DNA of 64,000 nt from Anas platyrhynchos (taxonomy: Eukaryota; Chordata; Aves; Anseriformes; Anatidae), in assembly GCF_047663525.1 (NCBI RefSeq), contig NC_092592.1, positions 19,666,001-19,730,000 on the forward strand, written 5' to 3'. The translations under genes and the position numbers were made by a program. Within the stretch, counting starts at the first letter, position 1. Each line of letters opens with the position of its first letter. Under the pieces are notes generated by a model. The model searched no databases, was not told where the DNA came from, and saw nothing but the letters and a program-made list of their open reading frames with translations. Shown here one piece after another: positions 40,926 through 64,000 of this stretch.

Positions 40926-42486
40926 AGGCCATGTTTGGATCATCAGTTATGCAGCAAAGTTGCTCCTGAACAGACTTCTCTCTGGCTTGGCCACACAGCT
41001 AGAACACATTGTTGTGCATTGCACAGCTGTTAACACACTTAGCCCCTCTATTTGTATATTTCTTTACGCACTCAAGAACAATAAGTTAGCTTCCAAAAGT
41101 AAGGAAGACCTAAGAGTAGGAAACTATTCACTTGTTTTGATAAGAGGGAAGGAAGAAATTGAAGTATTCAACAACCCCTGCTTTCTCTCAGTATTTTATC
41201 TGTTCAGGCTGAAAGGTCTGAGCCTAAACTATAGCTTAATGGCACTGCTCTCATACTCTTAAACCAGTTTACTTTCACTGAGAGGAATGAGAAGAGAAAT
41301 AGTGCAGAGAGAAGAGAGGAAGCATAGTCCAAAGGTTGCAAGAATAGCACACACTTCAGAAAAGCAGGAAGCTGCTTCGCAGCACGCTTGCTGTTTTACA
41401 CCTCGAGCAAATTACTCACTCCTTGTGTTTGTTCTGTACCTATACCCCAGCGTATTCCCATGTTTCACGGGAGAACTGTGAACACAGAGATGTTAAAGAC
41501 TAAGAGCACAAATAAAGGGCAGTTAATAACTATGATGACTAAGGTACCAAGAGAAAGTCCCTGCCATGCTGTTAAATTGTGTCAACACCTCTTTGAGATT
41601 AACATTATATTTGGATTTAAAGGAAAGTAACATGTCTATTCAGCCTTTTGGGGTCACATTTTTAAATTATTCACAGTAATCATGAGGGCAAGAAAGCTGT
41701 TGTCTCTTAAAAATGAAGATTTACTCTCACACAAACAACTGATTTCTGGAGACACTACTTTATGGAAAAACAAACACCAAAGAATCACTATATTGAGAAA
41801 GCAGCAACAAAACCATAGCATCTGACAACCAGAAATGTGTGGCACGGGATTACAACTGGAGGGATAAGCACCTCTTAGGAGGGACAGACACTAAAGGAAT
41901 CATGTTGCAGAGGATCTGCTATTCAGAAGTGAAAAGGTTCCCCCTAGAGATCTAACAAGGAAGGAAAAAGAACCCAACTGAGCCTGTTGATCAGCTCAGG
42001 TCAAATCTTCTGATTCCTGCAACTGAAGAGAGACACTTTATGAAAAAATATCTGAAGATTTCCACTATGCCAGAGCCTGTTGCCATCTCCGAGTATCTCA
42101 CCTCCCCTTTCAGTGTTTTTCAAATGTTAAACATAGAAAAATTGGGTAATAGGTTTACTGAGACAGGCATCTCCAATTCTACCTTTTCTGTGAGCCAGGG
42201 CAAAGGAGTAACTGCAACTGCCTTACAGGACTTGGATGGTCAGAGCAACACAGACTTATTTGCCCTACCAGTGTACACCTGCTTTCTCTGCTCAGATATT
42301 TGGGACTAAAAGGAAACCAAAGAAAGAATCATCCATAACTGGTTTTCTCCCAGTTCTATATTAAAGTCTTTTCCCAGCGTCCAAATGACAACATAAACCT
42401 CCACCAGTCACAGGCCAGAAGCCACAGCCTTCAGCTGCTGCAGGGCAGAAGAACAGTACATTGAAGTTCCTAGGGCTCAGACATTT

Positions 42487-56574
<14,088 letters not shown>

Positions 56575-56611
56575 CCTTCCTGTTCAAAGTGGGCAGAAGC
56601 TCTTTCAAGCT

Positions 56612-56623
56612 TCACAGTCTCAT
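56612..56623 (-). promoter_or_regulatory. Possible 3-codon upstream ORF in the protease leader
   Basis: ATG-AGA-CTG-TGA begins 49 nt before the chosen start codon. If the transcript extends this far it would be an upstream ORF (Met-Arg-Leu). No TATA box or clear start site can be fixed; the DNA from about 56.6 to 57.2 kb is moderately GC-rich and could hold the promoter. Confidence 0.3.
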
Positions 56624-59600
56624 TTTGCCGCTGGGCTCAGCTGCTGCCTCCTCTTCTTGCTCTCCAGCTCGGTTTCCCCAGGTGCAGGGCACTAGCTGCT
56701 ACACATCGGAGGTAGTGGGATGCCTCTTTCATTTCTGCGTGGGGAAAGGGATGGAAGGGAAGGAATCAAAGTTCCCAAGAGCATCTTAAAATTTCACTGT
56801 CCTCTTCCTCTCCCCATCTCTTCTGCTTGACTCTTCTCCTCAGAAAGGGAAAAGGAAGGGAGAGAAATAAGGGAGGAGAACATGCCCCAGAATTTCTCTA
56901 TCACCTTTAAAAACAGCAGGAGGCAAGCGCAGACGGGTAGGGCACAGCCCTCAGCTTGCTCCGGCACCTCAGCTGTCCCCTCCCTTTCGCTCGCTGTCCC
57001 AGCCTCTCGTTTTGCTGTGGGTATGCTTTTCTCCCGAGTGCCAGCCTCCGCCTCTCCACTGCTGTCTGCCCAGCCGCTCTCTTCTCCTGAAATTCCTTTT
57101 TTCCACAGCTGACTCTTCCTTCCCTCCCGTAAGCACAAAGGCTGCAGCAGCAGCAGGGATCTGGGGCTTCCTCCTGCAACAGCTCCAGCAGTGAAACTGA
57201 AAAAGGAAACGGCTCGTACACGCACATTTGCCAGAGATTATACTTGTTGGAAGGAATCTGGACTTTATCCCCCTTCCGCTGCCTCCTTGATTAGCTGCTT
57301 GCAGCTTCCTGAGGTCAGACTTTCCTCAGGCTTGAACACAGGTAAACGGGTCCCAGAAAATTATTTTAAGAAGCTTCCAGATTTCCCCAGGAGAAAAAAA
57401 ACAAGTGTCACAGCCCTCTCTAGGATGCATTCCCACTTTTCAGCTCTGCATCTTGTCATTAAGGGTATAGCCTCCAGAGATCTTTTTCATCAAGTGTCTT
57501 CTTGACCTTGGACTGTAACATGATTTTTTATTTGATTGGCTAGGGTGATTTCTAGAGGATTAATCATTATTTTATTGCTACAAATAATCTTATTTTTTCC
57601 AGCTTACTGCTCCTTCATATAAATTAGAGCTAAAGGCTATAACAGAAGTTTTAAACATTATTAAATCTAAGAAGGCTAATGCTCAATTTGAAGCTGTTCA
57701 ATTTTTGATTTATATATTTTTTTAACATGTTCCCCATGCTGCTCCTTAGCTCAGTCTAATGAACATTTCCTACATTTATATTCTGATTATGGAGGGATTA
57801 ACTCTTAGTGTTCTGCAGCATAACCCACGAAGGTCACCTTAAGAAATGAGCTCACTTCTGGCCAAACCTGCGGAGAAGCATTTCCAAAGACACCTTCAGC
57901 ATAAAAACAAGAAACAGGCTGATACAAATCCATTGGCTTGATGAAAAGCCTCTTTTTTTCTTTTCCCACTTATTGCCCATTACTCACTTCACATGACAGT
58001 TTTGTGTTGCCTCATCTTTAGTCACTCATCAAATGCAATGAAATTCCACTACAGCTGGATCTTTCACAGGAGGACTGAGTGAGTGGTAGGAGGGAGCAGT
58101 TTCTTGAGTGGATTTGTACCACAGTGCATTCTGGACACGGTGGATTTGGCAAAGAATTACACTCAGTTAATTAGAAGCAAATCTCCTATATCCTATGATC
58201 CTCGTAGCTCAGGAGGCAGATGATCAGGTCAACAGAAGATGGAAATAGCTTAGATGCTATAGCATTCTGTAACTCTCAAGCAGCATTTGTAAAAAGGAGC
58301 AAAACAAAAAGCAAAGATGAGAATGTGTTGGAATTTTAGAACCACTACTCCCGTGAAAACATGAGGAAAGGATGTACTACTAACAATAACAGAAAATCCA
58401 CCAGCACTTAAAGAACTCCACTCCTTAGCCAGGAGTTTAGAGGTTTTTGATGCCACTTCAAAACTCTCAAGATGATGCTCATCTATTTAACCCGTTAGAA
58501 CTGGAAAGGAACAGATGCATTCGACCTCTATCTGACATGTACTAATTTTGTTTAGAACCTACAGCAAAAGCCTGTACTGGACTTCTCTCACAGTAGCTTG
58601 CTTCCCTCTTAAGTAAAGGCTTTTCTAGATATTTTGAAGTGATTTACTCAAAAGGAAAACACAGACCAGTGCACCAAAAGCAAGAGAAGTCCAAGTTTGT
58701 TATTCAGCGTCCTGATGAACAAACCATGCCAATATACACTGGTGTTTGCAGTAGTCTCCTCTATGGTGGGTCCTCTTTTGTAACTATTTCCTTCTTGCAA
58801 AGACCTCCCCCTGGTTTTCTTGCACTTCTAATGACATTTCCTTGAGATGGATTTCAGATACAAAAAGAGCTTCTCATGGCTATGCATCTCTTCTTTCCCT
58901 TATTTGCTTATACTCTGCTATGAGTCAAACAATATCAAAATATTTGCCTACACAGAAGGGTTTTGCTATTTAAGTGACCACAATTTTACATCTAGTTATA
59001 CTGGCATCAGTTTTCTCTGGACTCTCTTAGCTTTAACGATTTCCAAGACACCACAAACTAAATTAGCCTTGTCTAAGACTGACCAAGAAGGAAATCATAC
59101 CACTGTAACCATGGCACTTTAAATATGCTTTACTTCACCTCTAGATACATTACTTATTTAGAACTTTCCCATAAGTGCAAGTTTGAAGTAGCTGTGATTA
59201 TCAAAGTCCACTAGTTAACATAAATCACCTTCTCACCCCGATATAAGCATATTCTGTAGTAACAATCTACAATTCCCAACAGTCTGTCTTTTTTGTTTGT
59301 GTTTTGTTTTCCAGATTATTCCACATAGACCCTTCCAAATCCAAAAAAAAACAAAACACCTGCCTTCTAAAACAAATTTACATCTCAGGAATTAAACTCC
59401 TGAACTGGCAGGACTACTATTCATAGAACCCAGCTGAAGACCAAGTCTTCCCATTAAAGGTATATCTTAATCTCTCTAAGCTACGAAGAAAGTAATTTTG
59501 CTTGCCACATTAGGAATAAGAACAGGTCCAAGTCACTGACAAGACTGACTTGGCACCAGGAACTGGGCCTTAGTGCTTTTGCTAGTCTCATAGCTGCATG

Positions 59601-62600
59601 TCCTCAGCGGAGAATGCAGGGCAAACATAATTAAGGATTAGAAACTGATGGAAGTGCACATCCCTCAACAGAGGTGGTTCTTTGCTTTCTCAAGTGATCA
59701 TTTTAGTGAAAATGTCACTTATACAGAGCTGCTATCGGCTATTCTCTTGTGCATCTACTGAATTCTTGTTGGTAGCCAGTAGAAATTGTTAATCCTTCTC
59801 AGCTTTGTTTGCAGACTAATTACAAAAGCACAATAAGTCTGTTTCTAACTGATAACTAAGGTGCAAATGGAGAAAGAAAAATATTTTTTAAATATAGAAA
59901 TATAAATCTTATTCTGACCCTCTAAGGACATCAGGCATGCAGATACTGAAGGTTATCTGCTCAACAGAAAAACTAATCAATAGCCCATTTCCAACAGGAG
60001 TATTAGGGAGCAAAGGGTATTTTAAAAAGTCAGAATAATCATAGCTATTTTGCAAATCTAAGCAAACAAAACAAAAAATCAATAAATCTCCCTCTGGTTC
60101 TGGGCCTAGATGCCAGCCAGCCTAAAAAGAAATAAACAGTGGTATTAAATCATCTTTTTAAACTTCTTTGACTGTTAGGTCAAAAATGACAACTGCTTTA
60201 GATTAAATGTAGCTATTCTCTTTACATCTGTGTTTGTCAAGAGTTTCTGAAGATTTCCTACCCTTAAGCAGAGAGACTGAGGTCTGAAGTTCAGGAAAAT
60301 CAAGAAAAAAAATAATCAGTATTTCCTCCGTAAGAGATCTTCAGTGAAACCCTAAAAGAAACAGCAATCATACACAGAGCTGGTAAAATATTCAGGCTAT
60401 AACGAACGAGAATAAGATCAAGGAATTCCAGCAGATTTGCTTCAATCCTGTAAATCCTACTTAGAAGGGTAGAACAGCTAGTCAGCTTTTGCATAATTCT
60501 TTCCCCACCATGCAGTCACGTACAGGTCTCCACAGCAATTTTCTTAACCAGTGGGCTCAGCACCAGGAGCAACAGAACCTAGTTTTCTTTTATGACCCAG
60601 CAACAATATTATGGAGTGGTACAAGCCCTGAACTCAGAGTAGATGTTGTCACGTACTGCAGTTACACATAGTAACCATCAGTGGAATGACCCTAAATGTA
60701 AGCATGTCATGAAACATGTTTATACACCCAATATAAGCTTAACATGAGATGTGGAGAAACTGCAACTCAAATTACAAATGACAATCAGTAACATGAGTCT
60801 TTTTGGTTACTGCATGGGATTCTCAGCCAAAAGAGCTGCTTGAGTACTTTTTAAAGAAACTATAAAACCTGCATATTTTAGATAAATGCATCTGAAAAGC
60901 ATTCCCTTTCCTCCCTTCTTCCTCCAAATATACACATTCCTTTACTGACTGGAAAACCTTAGCATGGTAGTTTTAAGTTTACAGTAGGCATACAAAGAGT
61001 CAGGGAAAATAAAAACTGAACTTGAGAAGCTCACTGTGAAGCAGTAATAAACAAGACTTAGTGAGAATCTCAACTAGTGAGAACTGAGCAAAATTTCAGA
61101 AGTAAAAATACAACAAAAAAGTATTACATTTGCTGTTACAGATTCTTTCAAAATGATATGGTTCTCGACAGACACTACATTTGGTACATTTAGCATAGTT
61201 GCTAGCTTAAGAGGTGCAAAACAAAAACTTTATATTGTATTTTAATACAAAGAAAGAAAAGCTATCACCAATACAAGTGAATTTAGAATTAATTTGTTCC
61301 TCATTACCACCTTAGCTTGTCTCCTGCAGAAAAAAGAATTAGCAGGTAGCTCTCCTTCTCAGAGAGCATCTTACAGACTGAAAATACAATGTCATATAAC
61401 AGAAGCATTTTCCCAAACTCAGGTGTGAATGTAATGTTCTTAGTGACCCCCGAGTCCTCCGAAGGCTCCATCTATGCCATGATTGCAACAGCACAGTAAA
61501 TTACTCTCTGGGATAACCCACTAATGAACATTTAAGTAACACTCAATGGCAACTGCTTCAGTAACTTGAAAGCATACGCTTGAGCACGATTTATGTGATG
61601 AAGAGGTGTAGACCTGGGGCTCCACAGAAGTCATCTTCAAGCCAACTACACATTCATAAAGTCTGCAGGTATCACATTCCCCATTTGACTGTTACTTTTT
61701 CTTTATGCTCCAAAGAATTCATAACATAAATGGTTATATTGCTAGTTCTCTGAGGAACTGCATTTTTTTTTTAGTATCAATTGGGTACTGGTCCTTAAAC
61801 TAGGACCTGTTTGCAGTTTTGTGTTACTCTAATGAAAAATAACAAAACTAACAGTTAATTATACAATTTCAGTATCAGTACATGCTTGATCTTTCCACAT
61901 TTTAGCCATGCTGCCCCTCAAATAAACAATGGGGCATTTTGCTGTAGACTATTATTTACCCACACCGACCAACAGTCTTGTATTATTTTATTACAGTACA
62001 GACAACATTATCAATCTCACATGACACTGTACCTGCAGATCAGAGGATCTAAATCACAAGTGTCTATATTAAAGCTGTATTTCATCCTTACCAATATATT
62101 GTGTATTAGCAAGGTATTTTGCTGAAGATTTCTTTCTCGTTCTGCAGCCTTCTTGTACATCAGCAGGAATTAAAAAAATTTCAAGAGGAACCAAACTGTG
62201 TATAAATACCAGTATGAATATGAGTCACGGTGTTACTATCCATTTTAAGTTGGCCAAATCTCTGGGCCTGAATACTTACTGATAGCAGCTCCTAAGTTAG
62301 GCAAAAAACTTATATACAAAGAGAGGTTACCCTTTAACTTCAAAAATATGTTTACACACATTCCTAGAAGATATAATTTCACAGTGAGTACCTGACTCCA
62401 CACTGTTGCTGGCTGGACAACTCACTGCAGAAATCCTTAAGACTGCAAGACCCAAGAACTTCATGCCAACAAACTCAGCCAATGGTCAAGAAGGCTGTTC
62501 TTCCACCCTGGAAACAAAGATGCTGTCGAGATCCACACAGCAGTACTGACATATCACTTGATTTCAAACACTCACAGAACTGTATTTTTCACTTATTATC

Positions 62601-62613
62601 CAAAGACCCCATC
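56624..62613. other. Intergenic stretch between CHCHD1 and the protease gene
   Basis: About 6 kb. The first 600 nt (to about 57.2 kb) is GC-richer and probably holds the protease promoter and leader. The rest is AT-rich with no coding exon, known repeat family or RNA gene that I can support. Open frames here are short and lack domains. Confidence 0.6.
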
Positions 62614-62619
62614 TTTAAT
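62614..62619 (-). other. CHCHD1: Probable CHCHD1 polyadenylation signal
   Basis: ATTAAA on the minus strand 32 nt after the stop codon, the common variant signal. A very short 3'UTR would suit this small housekeeping gene. Confidence 0.45.
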
Positions 62620-62650
62620 TGCTTGTCTGCAGTCCCTTTAAAACAGCACA

Positions 62651-62764
62651 TTATGCACAACGTGTGATATTAGGAAACCTCCTCAGGAGTTTGTTCACTT
62701 TGCTTGAAGTTAAGTTTCTCTGGGGTGACAGTGTCTTCTCATCCTCATTCTCCCTGCGCTCCTT
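62651..62764 (-). CDS. CHCHD1: CHCHD1 (MRPS37) exon 3: C-terminus
   Basis: 38 codons including the TAA at 62651-62653: KERRENEDEKTLSPQRNLTS, then SKVNKLLRRFPNITRCA. The NKLLRRFPN end matches the NKLLQRFPN end of human CHCHD1, while the middle is divergent, as expected for the tail after a CHCH domain. The acceptor is TTTCAG|AAGG, phase 0. Confidence 0.92.
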   Translation of the reverse strand, partial: KERRENEDEKTLSPQRNLTSSKVNKLLRRFPNITRCA

Positions 62765-63624
62765 CTGAAACAGGAAAAGAAAGCCCAGAATATTATCTCT
62801 GTTTATTTGCCACCTTAACACTCACTCTCATAGAGTGCTAATAATTGTATTGGAATGTTTATTTCAGAAGAACACTATTTCTTTAAAGAAAACACATAAT
62901 AACATTTGGCTAAATAATCACAAGGCTTTTAAAAACCAAATAGTCTTCTTTAAATTGTGAAATTAATAAATAACTAACATTTTGTGAAGATTATATCTTT
63001 CCATATTCTTAATTAAAAATATTATAATCTTATAATAGCAATACAAACATGTTTTACCTTTTACTTTCCAGTTTTCTATTTGTTTTTATTGTAATCTACC
63101 AAATAATTGGAGGACAATTTTTCATTTATGATGTCAAACTGCAGCACTAAAAAGCTATTTATTAAATGATGATCCTATTACTAAAAACATAAAAACTTGA
63201 AATCAGTTTAAGGACAAGTTTTGTACCTGTATCAACCTTTAGACTTTGCTTCAACAGTGTTGAAATTTTAGAGATTAAAAACTGGAGCATATTAAGAGAA
63301 ATTAAGAGAGTTGGCCAACAGCAAATAAACTCTACTTCAAGAATTTGACAACACAGAAAGGACTGGATGTGACTATTGTTTTATCCCTAGTTATAACATA
63401 CAAAACATCTAGTCCCCTCCTATGCTCCTTTATTTTAAGGAAATTCCAAATTCAAAAAGGAAGAGCTGTGTTCCTGATGTACATCATCCTGCATCTCTCC
63501 TACAGTTCAGCTGGCTTTAGCTCAAATCAAATTGTTCATGGAACACTTATTGTTGGTACACAAAAATGACTTCTCTTCCTTTCCTACCACTAGCCCTAAA
63601 GAACACCAAATTGGCTTTAATTAC
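62765..63624 (-). other. CHCHD1: CHCHD1 intron 2
   Basis: An 860-nt AT-rich intron, GT-AG. I see no repeat family or other gene in it. The open frame on the plus strand at 63345-63569 has no recognisable domain. Confidence 0.85.
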
Positions 63625-63743
63625 TTCTGCCCTTGCCACGCAGTCATAGAACATCTGGATCTCCTTGGCGCAAGCTGTATCATTGAAGTCATTCTGCTTC
63701 CAGCAGGCCATCATTATTGACATCTCTGTAATGCAAGTTGCAT
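63625..63743 (-). CDS. CHCHD1: CHCHD1 (MRPS37) exon 2: twin CX9C domain
   Basis: 119 nt encoding [19 protein letters not shown] and the rest of a CHCH domain. The two motifs [11 protein letters not shown] and [11 protein letters not shown] each have nine residues between cysteines. The human protein has [19 protein letters not shown] here, so identification is firm. CHCHD1 is a small-subunit protein of the mitochondrial ribosome, oxidised on import by the MIA40 pathway. The acceptor CTTCTAG|ATGC needs one base from exon 1 (phase 1). The donor GCAGAA|GTAATT is weak but in phase 0 with exon 3. Exon 1 with the start codon lies beyond the right edge. Confidence 0.95.
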
Positions 63744-64000
63744 CTAGAAGGGAAAAATAAAACAATGAAAGCTTAGGTATGCAAGATTTGATTCTAACAT
63801 CCTCCACAGTACATAAATCTTCAAAGAGAAGTTTAAAATGAGGTAGAGGAAGATGAGAAAAAACAAAAGTGAAGTAAACAGCAGTATCTCATCATTGCTT
63901 CCATTAGAGAAGAAGTTCCTAGCACAAGGATTAGCACAGTCAGAGCCATCTAGTTGTTACATTTTGATAAAGCATTTATGTTAACAATTCAAAGCGCTTT
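63744..64000 (-). other. CHCHD1: Part of CHCHD1 intron 1 running off the right edge
   Basis: The sequence upstream of exon 2 to the window end shows no coding similarity to the CHCHD1 N-terminus, so it is taken as intron 1. Confidence 0.7.

Noticed and set aside
56794-57225. 143-codon minus-strand open frame upstream of protease exon 1, starting MRVRAVSFFSFTAGAVAGG
   Set aside because: The start resembles a signal peptide, but I see no donor that would bring it in frame with exon 2 or the kringle, and the rest is charged, repetitive sequence. Exon 56503-56574 fits phase exactly.
58485-58545. Possible CR1-like text (AGAACTGGAAAGGAACAGA...)
   Set aside because: Too short and divergent to support.

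Overview
The window is vertebrate nuclear DNA, most likely from a bird. It is AT-rich with split genes and few repeats. Its clear transposons are CR1 LINEs, one of them ending in the typical 3' tail of tandem ATTCTGTG units. I cannot name the species. All three genes recognised lie on the minus strand, so they read from high to low coordinates.

Right edge (62.6-64.0 kb): exons 2 and 3 of CHCHD1 (MRPS37), a twin CX9C protein of the mitochondrial ribosome. Exon 1 lies beyond the window. Middle (42.5-56.6 kb): a complete 15-exon gene for a secreted multidomain serine protease of the neurotrypsin (PRSS12) type: signal peptide, kringle, four SRCR domains, basic activation site, trypsin domain. I rebuilt it exon by exon. 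All 14 introns have GT-AG ends, phases match at every junction, and the CDS is 2457 nt (818 residues plus stop). Left part (1-26.9 kb): the CpG-island promoter and first coding exon of ZSWIM8 (substrate receptor of a cullin-RING ligase), then at least 25.4 kb of what must be its first intron, which runs off the left edge.

The order CHCHD1 - neurotrypsin-like gene - ZSWIM8 is the notable point. From memory, human CHCHD1 and ZSWIM8 are close neighbours at 10q22.2 with no protease between them, and human PRSS12 is at 4q26. Those two regions carry paralogous pairs (NDST2 with NDST3/4, SEC24C with SEC24D, CAMK2G with CAMK2D, SYNPO2L with SYNPO2, MYOZ1 with MYOZ2). The protease here is therefore best explained as a second neurotrypsin, the ohnolog of PRSS12, kept in this lineage and apparently lost in mammals. 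It lacks neurotrypsin's proline-rich N-terminal segment.

The rest is intron or intergenic DNA with CR1 fragments, probable MIR-type fossils, homopolymer runs and microsatellites. I see no other protein gene I can support, no RNA gene and no CRISPR array. Human comparisons are from memory and were not computed.
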